This document shows, one piece after another, positions 1 through 12,300 of a stretch of 64,000 nt of DNA. Within the stretch, counting starts at the first letter, position 1. The number at the start of each line of letters is the position of its first letter. The notes under the pieces are model-generated. The model had not been told where the DNA came from, did not search any database, and saw only the letters and a program-made list of their open reading frames with translations. The position numbers and the translations under genes are program-made. The stretch is from Microbotryomycetes sp. JL201 (taxonomy: Eukaryota; Basidiomycota; Microbotryomycetes), in the NCBI GenBank assembly GCA_033819885.1, contig JAQYUZ010000045.1, positions 82,319 through 146,318 of the forward strand, in the 5' to 3' direction.

Positions 1-627
1 GAGAGGTGTGCGTTGCCTTGTCAAAGACCATTTGTTATAGCAAACAAGCGCGAGTGCCAGGATGACTGTCTCCAAGGCATTAGAGAAAGGTCGGACGAGG
101 AACGTCAAAGTAATCGGCGAAGTGGCGAGCAGGATCAATGACATGCGCCGAGCAGGGGCCAGCGTTGCTACAGCGTAGTCTGTCTGTGGTGGTCAGCTGT
201 CAGTCCCCAGGACACGTTGCCGGTCTGACCTATGAGCAAAGACGTGAGCCACATGAAGATGCGTTGAGCAAGGAAGAGTTGACGCGCCGACGGGCCTGCA
301 GCGGGTCAAATGATCAGTGCCGGCTCGAATACTATAAGTATCTGGCGCCTGACTTGTGCCAACGATAGTCTTGAGCAGGCCAAACGCCATGCCGCTAGAA
401 CCGAGTACCGGCACGATGCTGCGACACGGTCTGTCTCCTTGCCACTCCCACGTCTCGAGCAAATGCCCGGCAGATCCAACATGATCGAATACAAAGCCGG
501 CTGCGATTTCTGGGTTCTGAAAGTGCTCGTCAGGGTGAATAGTCGACGTCGAAGAGATGGCGATGAGCAGCCGCACGATGGCGGCGCAGAGCCATGTCGT
601 GCGATGTCTGTCCAGCCCGAGCTTCAT
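1..627 (-). CDS. SMP3: GPI mannosyltransferase 4 (SMP3/PIG-Z), partial: 5' part only
   Basis: Adds the fourth mannose to GPI precursors in the ER; polytopic membrane protein of the Alg9-like GT22 family. The start ATG is at 627. Exon 1 carries the family's luminal signature IHPDEHFQNPE soon after a first hydrophobic segment, followed by WEW and a PCRSIVPVL stretch like the family's 'W..RS..P' region. A later exon near 215-300 reads ARQLFLAQRIFMWLTSLLI (membrane segment). At 10-125 another exon reads RPFSNALET, matching the family's 'RTFSNS.ET' motif. The gene runs off the left edge, so the C-terminal part is missing. Exon 1 probably ends near 360-370. Its start lies 123 bp from the divergent F-box-like gene. 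The choice of SMP3 over PIG-B or Alg9/12 rests on the HPDEHFQ form and is fairly but not fully certain. Confidence 0.8.
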
Positions 628-750
628 TGGATGCTGGCTCGACTACGGCGGCCGGTCACCTGCTCATGGCATGGACGGTAAGCAAGGCGCTCGGCAGCCA
701 ATCTCTTCGCTTTCAGCGCTCACGTGACCCACCTTTCGCGCTCAGGCCAG

Positions 751-1869
751 ATGTGGCCGCAAGAGGTAGTCCAGCTAATCGTCGAATATGCCGAACAAGC
801 CGACTTGGTCAGACTGCGACGCGTCAACTGCGCGTTCAATCGCGCTGCACGTGATCGCTTGTTTCGTTCGATCGTCGTTGCTCGTCCTGCTCAAATCGAT
901 GCTTTGATACAGCTGTGGCATGCCAACAAGCGCGCCAGAGGGCTCGTACAGAGCATCGAGTGCTCAGTCAGGCCAGGAGCCGAGGTGAAGATGCACACAC
1001 GAGCCGTGCCCACGAGATCGAAGCGAACGGAGCAACAGTCCAGCGAGCTGGTGGAGCAAGACGTCATTCAAATTGTCACAAGCTCGCCACCGCTACACGC
1101 GCTGGCCCTGAAGCACCTGGCTTTCACGGCTTTTCGCCGTCGTTCGCTCACGAGCCTCGCCACACGCGTGTCGTGCCTGCGCAGTCTCACGATATGCGGA
1201 CGCAAGGGGCTTCCTCATGGTGTTGGTCATGCTCAATCCGCCATCGCCTGGCCGCGATTCAGTCTGACAACGATCGGCCAGCTCGTCTCATCATGCCAAC
1301 ACCTCAAAAGCTTGCACCTTGAGACAATAGCGATACATGCGAGCAGCCTCGCTGGCCTGACCAGACCAACATTCCAGCTCGTGCATCTCTCTCTGCTTGA
1401 CTGCCCTGGATTACAGGCGACGCATTTCGAGTGGATTCTGGCCTCAACTTGTCGCGCGGAGTCGCTCCGTTCTTGGACTCTGGAGTTTAACGGAAGAGGC
1501 CGAGAACTGCACAATATATGGTACACTGGCATCCGAGTCGAGCGGTTGCACTTGAAGACTTGCACGCCGCGTGTGGCAGAGTCGTTCGCCTTGCATCTAG
1601 AATCGCTGAAATGGTTCGAGCTTGACGCTTCGGTGCCAATTGACGTAACCGTCTTCTTCAGGAACATGGCATCCGGCCTGCAGGTCTACAGACAGCTGGG
1701 AGGCGGCGGTGGGAATGCTAAAGAGTTGGCAGCGTTGATCGACCTCAAACCGTTCAAGTCTCTGACAACGCTGAGACGCGTGGTGCTCGACAACGCAGTC
1801 TTGGCAAAGACAGAACTGGAAGTTATGAGAACAGTTTGCAGCCGACGTGAAATACAGCTCGAACTGTGA
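751..1869 (+). CDS. F-box-like / leucine-rich protein (single exon)
   Basis: A 372-residue intronless reading frame, unusual among its intron-rich neighbours. The first ATG in frame is at 751, and the protein opens directly with an F-box-like segment (WPQEVVQLIVEYAEQADL, then LRRVNCAFNRAARDRLFRSI). The rest has irregular leucine-rich spacing (LRSLTICG, LKSLHLETIAI, LVHLSLLDCPGL, FKSLTTLRRVVLDN), as in fungal F-box/LRR proteins that recruit substrates to SCF ubiquitin ligases. No catalytic motif is seen and the partner is unknown. The F-box match is weak and judged by eye, so this could also be a general LRR protein. It is divergent from SMP3 and tandem with the CLC gene, which starts 120 bp downstream. 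Confidence 0.65.
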   Translation: MWPQEVVQLIVEYAEQADLVRLRRVNCAFNRAARDRLFRSIVVARPAQIDALIQLWHANKRARGLVQSIECSVRPGAEVKMHTRAVPTRSKRTEQQSSELVEQDVIQIVTSSPPLHALALKHLAFTAFRRRSLTSLATRVSCLRSLTICGRKGLPHGVGHAQSAIAWPRFSLTTIGQLVSSCQHLKSLHLETIAIHASSLAGLTRPTFQLVHLSLLDCPGLQATHFEWILASTCRAESLRSWTLEFNGRGRELHNIWYTGIRVERLHLKTCTPRVAESFALHLESLKWFELDASVPIDVTVFFRNMASGLQVYRQLGGGGGNAKELAALIDLKPFKSLTTLRRVVLDNAVLAKTELEVMRTVCSRREIQLEL

Positions 1870-1989
1870 AAGACTTAGGGGCCCAAGCTCGAATGCGCAC
1901 GCCTCACTTGGACCTCTTCCCTGCCCGCAGGCTACCGGCCCTGTCCTATCTGCGTCCACCAAAGGTAGCACTGTGATCACGGGCCGTGC

Positions 1990-4900
1990 ATGGCCTCATC
2001 GTCACCCGATGGACCGAGCACTCCCCCACAGCGACGCACGTGAGCGCCGGCTCGCTGCCCGCACTTACCGACCAAGCGCTGACGCTGAATGTCTCAAACA
2101 GCTCTCAGAGGTCCATGTCGGTAGCTGAGGCGTCGTCACGCTTGCAGCGGTACCTGCCGAGGCTGGTGTTTCCTTCGGGACTGTTTGGTGAAGAGTGGAC
2201 AAGCCAGGCTACACGCGTACGTGAGGCATACGAGGATGCAAGCACCATCGACTGGAGCTACGAAGACAGCAGGGAACGCAGACGCTTGCAGGCGCTCGCG
2301 GAGCTCCCTGGATTGGGGTCAGATTCTTCCGCATGCATGTCGAAAAGCAATATGCTGACAGAAGGTGAGCATACAGCGGGGTGTTTGCACGACTGTGGGA
2401 CGCGACCATTCCTTGGATCGTGGTCGTCGCCACAGGACTCGGAACCGGTCTCGTCGCTTCAACTCTTGATGTGCTCAGCGCGTGGCTTAGCGACTTGCGA
2501 TTCGGAGTGTGTAACGACGCTTGGTGGATGAGTCAGGCGATGTGTTGTGCAGGGCTTGACCGTGAGTGCAACCTCTTGCGAAGGAAGATCGCCACTCGCA
2601 AGTTGAAAACCCCTCCCGACAATCAAATACAGCTGGCGAACAGTGCAACGAATGGCATGGGTGGGGTCAAGGTTCTGGTGTCTTCATTCGAAGCCTGTTT
2701 CAGTATTCTATCTACATGGTGTTGGCGGTGAGCAGCTCAGGCTGGGTCACCTCTGACTCTTGCTGAACGGAGCCGACGAGTCAGGTCATTTTTGCCATCA
2801 CGGCATCCTTATTTGTCCAAATTTATGCACCTTTCGCTTTTCATACGGGTATTCCGGAGATCAAGACAATCCTTGGCGGATACATCATCTCCGGGTTTCT
2901 GTCGCCGATCGTTCTGCTCATCAAGTCGCTCGGTCTGCCGCTGGCCGTCGCATCGGGCTTGTCTCTGGGAAAGGTCAGACCATAATGTACAACATTTTGA
3001 GAAGCAGCTCATCCGGGACAACGGCTTGTCGCAGGAGGGTCCTCTAGTCCACGTCGCCTGCTGCATAGGCAACTACTTCAATCAAAGATTTGCCGTGCTT
3101 CGCGGAAATGAAGGTGCGTTTTGACACGCCGCTGCGAGAGGCGACCAGGAGTAATCTTGGGTCATTGTAGCTCGGCAACGCGCTTTGCTGTCCGCCGCCG
3201 CTGCTGCCGGCGTGTCCGTCGCATTCGGCGCTCCGCTCGGAGGAGTCTTGTTCTCGCTTGGTGAGACACGCGCACGGATTCGCTCGAGTACGAGCTGATC
3301 TTTGCGCTTTAGAGGAGATCTCAACGTTCTTTCCCGGTTCGACATTATGGCAAGCCTTCGTTTGCGCCGTCGTCGCCGCTATCACCCTGCAGTACATCGA
3401 TCCTCTCAACACTGGTCGTCTTGTCCTCTTCCAAGCAAAAAGCTCCCAAATCTGGCGCGGATTCGAATTGATCCCGTTCGTGCTGTTAGGTGTCCTCGGC
3501 GGTCTGTGGGGCACGTGGTTCACGCGTTTCAATGCCGAATGGGAGCGGTTCCGACGTGGTTCGAGCTTGAAACACAAGCCAGTGCTCGAGGTTGCGGGTC
3601 TGGCGCTGTTCACGGCCATCGTCAGCTACTTGCTGATCTTCATGCGAATTCCGTCCGCCGACTTGGTGCAGAACTTGTTTCAGACCTGCGACGCTTACGA
3701 CAAATACGGGTTGTGCGAGTGAGTACGATAGACTGACACCTTGTCGGTCCGTGTCTCTAACCAAGTATTCATCAAGTTCGTCAAAGTCGACCGTCAACTT
3801 CGTTTCCCTCGCCGTCACGGCGTTTGCGAAAACACTGTTGACTGGTATCACATTCGGAGCTCTCGTGCCAGCTGGCATCTTTCTGCCGTCTCTTACCATT
3901 GGGGCTTGCGCTGGCCGAGCGGTCGGCATTGTCATGGATGGCTTGCAGAAAGCACATCCGACAGCTTGGCTGTTTGTCAACTGTCCCGCAGACGGTAGCT
4001 GTATTTCGCCTCCGATGTACGCCGTGATCGGAGCGGCCAGCGCATTGGCTGGCGTGACGCGGATGACGGTCAGCCTGGTGCGTGCTAGCAGGAATCTTAT
4101 CTCTTCACCTCTGGACTGAGGCTGTCGGGACATCGCAGGTGGTGATTATGTTTGAACTGACCGGGGCTATCGACTTGGTGCTGCAAATCATGCTCGCTGG
4201 TGCGTCTCGCATCGAAATTGGCAGAGAAAGCAGCTCACCAGGAGGTAATACAGTCATGGTCTCAAAATTCACTGCCGACTTTTCATCAAAGGATGGCATC
4301 TATGAGAGTGCGTCCAGAGCCCGAATCATACCAACTTTGTAAGCTGACCGACTTCTCACCGCAGCTTGGATAGCTATCCGCAACTATCCGTTCTTGAACA
4401 ACAAAGTCGATTATCGGAGGGATTCGGTACTTGCACGCGATGTTATGACAAAAGTCTCCGAGCTGGTTTATGTCAGCGACGAGGGAATGACCCTCGAACG
4501 ACTGAGTCGGTTTTGCGCCATCTCTTACACGGAGCAGATGTTGACGAATACCTCTCCAGACATGCTGCTTGACCGCGAGGAGTACAGAGGCTTTCCGATA
4601 GTCAGGACATTGTCTGACAAGATTGTTATCGGATACATTGCTCGGAACGAGCTTCGGTCAGCCCTAGGCAAGTATAAGGCTGACAATATCCATGAGACTG
4701 GTCTGACAAGCTCCTGTGCAGATCTACTGAAACAAGGGGGTGATGTGAAGAGCGACACGCCTTGTTACTTTACATATCAATCTGGCCGTGGTCTCCAGCT
4801 TGGGCCCAACGTTGACTTGGGCGAGAAGTACACGACCGTGTCGGGTCGTGTATCACATGGCACAGGCTTGGGATTGGACTCCGTTGGCGAGGAAGATCGG

Positions 4901-5267
4901 GAAGGCGAATTGGCCACGTGGGCGTGTCTCCGGGACTGGGTCGACGAGGTAAGTGTTTTCAAGGTTTGTCGTTCGCCGACGTCTGATCTTGGCTATCCAG
5001 ATCCCGATTCTACTGAGCCAAGATGCGGCGATGGAAATTGTCGTCCAAATGTTCCAGAGGCTTGGCCTTCGCAGTGTGTTGCTCACGCACCACGGCGCTC
5101 TCGCAGGGATTTTGACCAAAATGGTGAGTGCATCTGAGCCTTGCTCAGACGTGCTCCGCTACAGCTCGGTGTCCTTGTAGGACCTTCACGCGCACCTGCA
5201 CAACAAAGAAGGCTCCAAAACCCCTGCAAGACGCCACCATGCCTTCGGACAGAACGATCGGTCATGA
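1990..5267 (+). CDS. CLC-family H+/Cl- exchanger with C-terminal CBS pair (fungal Gef1/CLC-3/5 type)
   Basis: Predicted endomembrane chloride/proton antiporter that helps acidify vesicles. The start is ATG 1990: exon 1 1990-2039, intron 2040-2101, exon 2 2102-2317, intron 2318-2376, with further introns downstream. The spliced protein shows the selectivity region FHTGIPEIK (the fungal form of GSGIP), the gating-glutamate motif [19 protein letters not shown] split by an intron between K and [20 protein letters not shown] with the proton-pathway glutamate expected of exchangers, and [12 protein letters not shown]. Two CBS domains follow ([10 protein letters not shown]... and a second one ending [16 protein letters not shown]). 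The stop is at 5265-5267. Having both glutamates argues for an exchanger and not a channel. The region from about 4700 to 4970, between the CBS domains, is the least certain part of the splicing. Confidence 0.9.
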
Positions 5268-6730
5268 TCGGATTGTATGTTGGCATCTAGACAAAGTGTG
5301 TTAATGATAGAGGCTTTTCGACTTGAAGGTCACACTTGGCCGAGGAGGCTGATTATGTCTGTTGAGTTAACGTTGCCGATTCACGAATTGATAGAACCCA
5401 GGTGAAGCTCGATATTCTGTAAAGGCTTTTCATGCGATGGGAATGGCTTCAAAGGTGCAGCGCTGTTGACCGCATAGGCCTGTGTCGGGGCACGCACGGG
5501 AAGTCCAAGCCTTTTCACTCTCGACTTCGCGGCCCGCATTTGGTAATGACTCGAACCCCAGAGCCGCGCAACTGATGTAAGACGATCCGGTACACAAAGA
5601 AGCGAGAGGTGTTATAAAGGCCCGTGTCTGACGGCGTCACGCGGTGCAGCCCTTGTTTCACATCAACGCGGTGACTGCGCGGCGATCTGACTATCACGGT
5701 CCTTAAACGACGCTAGAGCAGCACGCGTAAACTATGCAATTTACCCGAGCACGGCCAAGCAAGATCGAACAATAATGCATGTGCAAAACCTGACAGCGCA
5801 TACTCTGATGCAGTATACTGTGTAAGCCGGTCAACGAAGGCAGAGGTGATGTCACGGTCGCGCAATGCCCGGGCTCGATCGCACGCGCGGACAGCGAGGT
5901 CTGAAACACGTGGCTGGAAATGGCGCATGGGCGCGTTTCAGGCAAGTCAGGCACACACAACCTCGCAGCGAGAATGCACAGTAAATGGGCAATTGTGCTT
6001 AGGTGCCTGAAAAGTCGTTGCAGCCGGTCACGGTTCGCTGGCCTCCGCCCAAGCTCTCGGCAAAAATCTGATCGCAGCTCCCGCGCTGCTGGCGCGTCAT
6101 CAAGTTTGCTCCGAAGGAAACCGAGCTGCAAGAGCCCGAGCCCTTTCAGTGAGTGTCTCAGAAAGGGTTTTGTAGATGGGGATCGCAGGCACATGGAAGA
6201 TGCCGGGACAAATGAATGAATCGTTTTGCTGAGCGCAGATCCGCAACCGTTTCTTTTGTTCTTGCCTTCTTCTCTTCAGGCGTGAGCGACACAGAGTAAA
6301 ACACATCGAGAGCGGGCAGTAATCTGCATCGCATCGAAGTCCTCTCGGGAAATCTTTGGCAAATCTCTACCCGGAGCCCTTCGGCGGTTGTCCGGTTTCC
6401 GCGGCTGCTGTAGCTCGACAACTCGACGCAAAGACGTCGTCCAAGCACACTTCCAGAGGATCGCAAACGCCACGTCAACCAACGCACCTCATTGTCGGTT
6501 TCGCCAGGAGTCAAGCTTCGCACAGGGCTTCTAGAAGCGACCACGCCTTCTCACGTGGCGAGCTTAAGACCCCATCGACCGGTGCAGACGATCCGTGCAC
6601 GTTTCAAGCGCTCGTCAGCTGGTTCCAGGGTGCCGACACATCAACTTGCGTAGTTTCTATCATCCACGGAGTCACTCTCGTCTCCTGGAGAGCAAAACGG
6701 ACTCGATCGGAGAGTCCGCGAAGTCCGCAC
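5268..6730. other. Gene-poor spacer, 1.46 kb, no confident feature
   Basis: This is the longest stretch without a supported gene. It holds the 3' flank of the CLC gene and the 5' flank of the velvet gene. The velvet reading frame is open upstream back to about 6356 but contains no ATG before 6731, so it may be 5' UTR or an uncharacterised upstream exon. On the minus strand between 6540 and 5700, short open segments occur in all three frames (for example one with SVSLTPEEKKARTKETV near 6250-6310 and one with GIFHVPAIPIYKTL near 6140-6215). They cannot be joined with clear splice sites, and no family is recognised. Confidence 0.5.
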
Positions 6731-8090
6731 ATGAGCGGGACTTTGAAGCGACACAGATCATCATCGCCGCCTGCCGATTCTACAAGAGAGCGACTTGGGC
6801 CGAAAGATCCCACTCCGGGCCCTTCGGCAGGAAAGCACGCTGACGAAGCTCGGACCCAGATCGAAGCGAGCTCGGCATTTTCAAGGATACAGAGGCGACG
6901 GTCGATGAAACCCGCTGAGCTCAATGCAGATCGCGAGGTGCCATCGATTTGTGAGCCAGCGAACACAAGTGGCAGTCAACCCCAGGCCACGGGAGTGCCC
7001 AGGTCTCTGTCTCACAGTCCAGAGTCTGCAGAGGACAAGACAGAAGAAATCGAAGGAGATGCGAGCCTGTGCGCATCCATGACCCAGGGCCGGCTCGTCG
7101 TCGAAGACCCTGAAAGCGCATTGCCCAGCGAGTAAGTCTTCTTTCTTTACTGCGATGGCAGCCAGGTCTCAGACTGTTGTGTTGTAGCATGGGACATCCG
7201 AAACATATTTTCGAGCTTGAAGTTGTTCAACAACCAGAAGTCGGTGCTGAAGCAGGCTCGGACTCAATCTCTGTCGGCAGAGTGAGTGCCACTGTTTTCT
7301 GATCTGCAGAGTCGCTTTCCAAAAACTGACGTTGTACTCGAAGCTACCGATAGTACCTGCCCCTATCGTTAGATTGCGGGTCCGTGATCCCGAAGGTCAT
7401 GAAATGTGAGCACGGCAGCACGACTGGAGAATAAACCCCGGCTGACCATCAACGAGCAGTGATGACGGCGAGACACCATACATGTTTTGTTCGTGTTCCC
7501 TGAAAAGAGAATGGCGCATGCACGCCGGAAACCCCTCCACCACAGAGGACCTCGAAGCCAAAGCTGAACTTTCCGCGTTGATTGGCAGCACAGTGAGGAC
7601 CAGTCACCAAGTCATGGATCTCGATGGTGCACCGGCTTCCTATTATGTCTTTGACGATGTAAGCGTGCGGACTACTGGCACTTTTCGCCTCGAGTTTACG
7701 CTCGCTGAAGCGTGAGTTGCTGTTTCGTGTCTTCTCGGGTCTGAACACTACACCATCTGACCTCGATGTACTTCTTCAAGACGACGCCCAAAGTCTCCCA
7801 AGCTGGCTGCCGCCGTGTCTGAACCTTTCGAGGTCGTTCCGCGACAGTTCTATCCGGGACGACCTGCAGATGGTAAGAATGAATCATATCGTCGTCCAAC
7901 AAGCGCGAAAACTGATTGCTCTCCTGCAGGCATATTGACTCCTCTCTCTCGACATTTGTACGACCAAGGCATACCACTGTACCTGCCGCCTCTCGTGCTC
8001 AACCCTATTGGGCCGCCACCGCCCAGCAGCAATCCTTTCCCTCCCGATCAGCTCAGAGAACTCAGTCGCAGGGAAGAGTACTCAGAGTGA
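6731..8090 (+). CDS. Velvet-family transcriptional regulator
   Basis: Velvet proteins are fungal NF-kB-fold DNA-binding regulators of development and secondary metabolism that act in the nucleus, often as heterodimers. Exons: 6731-7131, 7188-7281, 7344-7405, 7460-7711, 7781-7872, 7930-8090. About 130 disordered Ser/Pro/Arg-rich residues precede the velvet domain. Visible blocks are HIFELEVVQQPE, LPIVPAPIVRLRVRD, YYVFDDVSVRTTGTFRLEF, then AAVSEPFEVVPRQFYPGRP and LSRHLYDQGIPLYLPP near the C-terminus. The velvet domain at the C-terminal end behind a long disordered arm is closest to VelB/VelC-type layouts; the subfamily is not assigned. The last intron (7873-7929, 57 nt) is a multiple of three with no in-frame stop, so retention would insert 19 residues. 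ATG 6731 is the first in frame. Confidence 0.88.
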
Positions 8091-8292
8091 AACCGTGTAA
8101 CTCCTTCCGGAATTAGCCCTACGTTCGGTATCAATTTTGTTGTCAAGTCTATGCAACCCCGTAGCGTTTCTGTAATACGATAGAGTGGGTATTGGTTTCT
8201 CTATGGCTGAAGAGCTCCGTGCCATGTGATACATGCATCGACAAACGCTTTGCAGAATTAGCGAGCAGGTTACTGTTCAACTCCTGCCCGCC

Positions 8293-9040
8293 ATGTCAGA
8301 CGTGAAGCCCAAGGTTGAGGAAGCTTCGCAAGCAGAGGTGTGTAGTCAGCGCAATGCTTGACATACTTGTTCAAACATGGTGCTCCGTACACGTCCTCGC
8401 TCGAGTCGCGCTGACATTGGGCTTCTTGCACCTCGTCAGGCCATCGTCAAGGCTGCCGACATGCCCGAAGAGGCAAGTGGATTGCTCTGGTCCATATCTG
8501 TGTGCCAGAACGCGTACCCAAGATGCGCTGACATGGCTTCTGGATTGTCACTGAACTCGCGGCGCGTGCGCTGGTCCTGCTTTTACTCCGTAATGGACAC
8601 GTCGCCGCTTTCAGATGCAGCAAAAGGCAATTGAAATCGCAAAGGAGGCGCTGCAGAACAACAAGATCGAGAAGGACGTAAGTCTCGGTCGACCTGTTGC
8701 AGTCCGCCGGGTCTGCGCTCAGTGACTTTGTTTCGTCGATGCATCCCGGGTCTATAGATTGCGTCACACATCAAGCGAGAAGCAGACAAGCTGTGGGAAC
8801 CAACCTGGCACGTTGTTATCGGCAGGTCTTTCGGATCTTATGTCACGCACACGGTGAGACAGTTGTTCGCTAACAGGTCGACACCTTTGCTGACCAGGCT
8901 CTGGACGATTATACAGTCTGGCAACTTCATTTACATGTACATTAATCAACTGGCCTTCGTACGTCGCCACCGCGCTCTTTCCTGCCGACAGATAGCAACG
9001 TCTGACACACGTCTCGCAGCTGATCTTCAAGGCTGGTTGA
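8293..9040 (+). CDS. DYN2: Dynein light chain LC8-type
   Basis: LC8 is the small homodimeric hub of the dynein motor that binds [KR]xTQT-like peptides in intermediate chain and many other proteins. Six exons (8293-8337, 8440-8472, 8615-8677, 8758-8853, 8917-8958, 9020-9040) give a 99-residue protein. All five introns fall between codons (phase 0). Key family blocks are present: VIKAADM-like (IVKAADMPEE), KEALQNNKIEKDIASHIK, WHVVIGRSFGSYVTHT and the C-terminal FIYMYINQLAFLIFKAG. There is a short N-terminal extension of about ten residues compared with animal LC8. Intron 2 (8473-8614) starts with GCAAGT, a GC-AG intron required to keep the sequence EE|MQQKAIE. Length and motifs make the call secure. 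Confidence 0.96.
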
Positions 9041-9356
9041 GGACAGTTCAGGAACGCTTAAGATGCTTGCTGCTCGGACGTACTGTGCGGAGACTTTGTT
9101 CCTTTTCGTTAGATAACGTTTTCGCTTTTTCAATCCCCCCTTCCGCGAAGTTTTCATTACACATGCAACGCTTTTGAATTTGACGTCTCAAAGGACCTCA
9201 CCTGAACGCAAATACCAATCAGACACCCGCTGTTCCCCGGCCTCTGGCGCCACATCCAACTTTCCACCCCCGTCCCGCCGCCAAGTTAAAGAACGTAGAC
9301 CACAGCAGAGCAGCATCATTCATGGTTGCCGCTCGCATTAGTCCCAAATATTGATC
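9041..9356. other. Intergenic spacer between LC8 and VPS9-domain gene
   Basis: This 316 bp spacer holds the 3' flank of LC8 and the 5' flank of the next gene on the same strand. It contains a pyrimidine-rich patch (about 9110-9160) but no recognisable RNA gene or repeat. Confidence 0.5.
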
Positions 9357-12300
9357 ATGTATGCCTCGGGCGAGACGGACATCGTCAACGCCGAAGCGAG
9401 CTCTGACACAGGCGCGAGCCCGGCCAATGTACCCCGCGCTCACACTCAGCCAAGTCAGACGCCGTCGTTGGGCCGGAGATCGACCAGGGAAACGTCCATT
9501 GATGACCCGCTGCTGGGGCCGGCGGCGGCGCCGCCCACTGCTGACCGGGCTAGCAGCAGTGATTACGCTGTATATCAAGCCAAGCGTCGCTCTACACAAC
9601 GCTCGAGCTTGAATGGGTCTACCTCTCAAGCGCTTTCGTCACCGAGTGCCGTGGATCAACCGTCCTCACTAGCTTCTGCACCATTTGGACCCGGATCGAC
9701 TTCGAGCATCCCTCCTCTGGTGTCAAGACCTTCAAACTCGACGCTGCCTGCCCCATCAGGCAGAGCTTATGCACGATCCATTAGCGAAGCGCAAGAGCGC
9801 TTGAAAGCTCACGTCCTGACGGCCGAGTTGCAGAGCCTGGGGCTTGGCAATGACAGCGCAGGTGCGGCCATTGTTCAAAAGCTTGCGACCGCAGGACGTG
9901 ATACGGATTGGCAGTATGTCAACGCGGCGATTGAAAGTGGCAAGGTGAGGCGCATTTGTCACGACAAGCGGCTCCAAAATAACGTCAGATTATTGCCCAG
10001 ACCACACTATTGCTTCCTTCAGAGAGGCTGCTGCCTACAATGCAGATCACTCCCTCATTTCTCCTGGATCACTTGGCACTGATAGAGCCGGACTCGGGTA
10101 CCAGAGGCAGCGGTCCGGCATTCGCCACATTGAGTGGTCTCAGGGGGCGCTTAGCACCGTAAGCTTAACTTTGTCGCAATGACGCATTTTCTCACTAACG
10201 CCGCACCAGCAGAGACGAGCTAGTCTTCCTCAGTGCTGGTACTTGTCCGAGCCTCGATGCGACGACTGATTTGACCGACAGCGGGACTGCACAGTCAGCT
10301 TGAATCTGCCCAATGCCTTTTAACACTATGCTGAAGCATTAGCGTCTCCAGACTCTACTTCGGCGCAGGACGACCGTCACTTCCACCGGCCTCATTCGAA
10401 TCTTTCCCGTCGACCATGCTGGTATCGAACGCAGCGCAGCTTTCGATACCGCGTTCCCCGACCGCCAACTCCCAAGATCAGCCGGGGTCGCGCGCATCAA
10501 CGGGGGCCAGATTAGCCGCCTTGTTCACGAAACCGCTCACAAGCGACTCTGAAAGCGCAAGTACTCGGCCTGCATCCCTTCAGAATTACACGGACGTAAA
10601 CCAAAATGGTCCTCCATCGAGAGGACCAACCTTGCCAAACCTGGAAGTACCCGTGATGGCCGTCGGCAAAGTCATCCGCCACAACGACATCGTCAAAGCT
10701 GTCATTGCCGGGTCGCGCGCGTATTTACGAAGCGTGGTTGATTCGGCGGACGCTGCGTTGTCTCGCTCGGTCGAGGAGCACCTTGGCGACTTTGTCTCGC
10801 GGTTCCGGCCTCCTACAGAATGGAGCACGATCGAAGCCATCAGCAATACTTTTCAGGACTCGATGGAGGCTCTGAGGTCAAACCTCCACGCATCTCATAG
10901 CTCGCGCATCGAGAACGACAACAAGCAAGGCGACGAAAAGCTGGCCGCTGGATCAGAAGCGGCATTGGACGATCGCGTCACTGACGACCTAGAAAAGTTC
11001 GAAAGTGCAACGACGTCGTTGCTGTATGACCGCTTGTTCCTGTCTCCACTGTCGGACGATGCTCAACAGGACGAAAATTTGTCATCGAGGATCGCAGCAT
11101 TGAATGTGCTCGAGATCTCCTTGGAACATCTCGGTTTAGATCTCGGCGACGAGGGTGATAAAGACGGGTATGGTGGTGAATCGACTCAAGTGAGAGACAC
11201 GATCGAGGAAATCATGGTTGATCTGGGCAACGGCGAGTCATCCCATGCGATGAGACGGCTATGGCAATGCTGACGAGCTGCCCATGCAGAATTTGTCACC
11301 CTACAAGATGGGACTATCAAATCGCCGAAGGAAAAGCTCGATGTGATCGTCAATTTACATAAAATAATTGTCGATCACCTGGGCAAAATGACGGTGCCGA
11401 TCCGGCTCAAACGGGATCCCGACGTGCAGGCCTTGGCCGAAGTCGAAATGGACGATGCATCGTTGCAGGGCTCGCAAAGCCAGTCAGGTACGAACACGCC
11501 CGAAGTTGAGCGAGCAGAGCGGACGCCTCGTGCACAAGCTCAGGACAAGGCGGAGACTGTGACCCAATTGGGACTGCCACCGGCTCAGTTGACCTCATCT
11601 GTGCACGAAGCCACCTCTTCGTCGGTGTTTGATCGAGCGCCAAATCCGAACATGTCGCTCGACTCGCCAGCCAAGGTGAAACAAACTCATTCGCCATCAT
11701 CGTCGAGCGCAGACCTTATCCTGCCCCTTCTTATCTTTGCAGCTGTCAGGTTCAACCCCTGCCTGACATCTCATCTGCGATTCATCCAAAGATTTAGAAC
11801 CGAATCGTTGCTTCGCGGCGAAGCTAGCTACTGTCTCACCAATGTACAAGCTGTGATCGAGTTTTTGAACCACGTCGACATTTCAACCTTGGGACTCGAC
11901 AGTCAAAAGGTTTTGGCGTACACCAAGGCGTCAAAGATGATATCGGCGTCGGCAGCTCGGTCTTTGGACTCAGGCACTCAGACGCGCTCGAGACGAGCTA
12001 CGCTTTCGAACCGATCGCAAGACATTGATCGAGTCGTGGATACCGCAAACCAAGCGCTCGTTAAAGCAGCAGACATGCTTTTTGGACCGAAAGGGTTTGC
12101 GCCAAGGACTGTCGAAGACGTTTCAAAGTTGTTAGATGGCGCGGCGGGCAGCGTCAGCAAAGCGCGAGGGTCCTTGTTGCGCCGAGCCACAAACGCCAGC
12201 ACATTGTCCGGTCAGGCGACGACATCAGTTGAGGAAGAACAGGGGGCGTCCGAATCCAAAGGCATCGGCCAACGCGAGCTCGTTGACCTTTTGCCTGGAT

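Noticed and set aside
724-750. GTG at 724 as start of the first F-box-like protein
   Set aside because: Nuclear fungal genes start almost always at ATG; ATG 751 is in frame and opens directly into the F-box-like segment.
5515-5605. tRNA-like sequence on the minus strand (ggttcgagtc B-box-like element)
   Set aside because: The putative T stem does not pair and no acceptor or anticodon stem can be formed.
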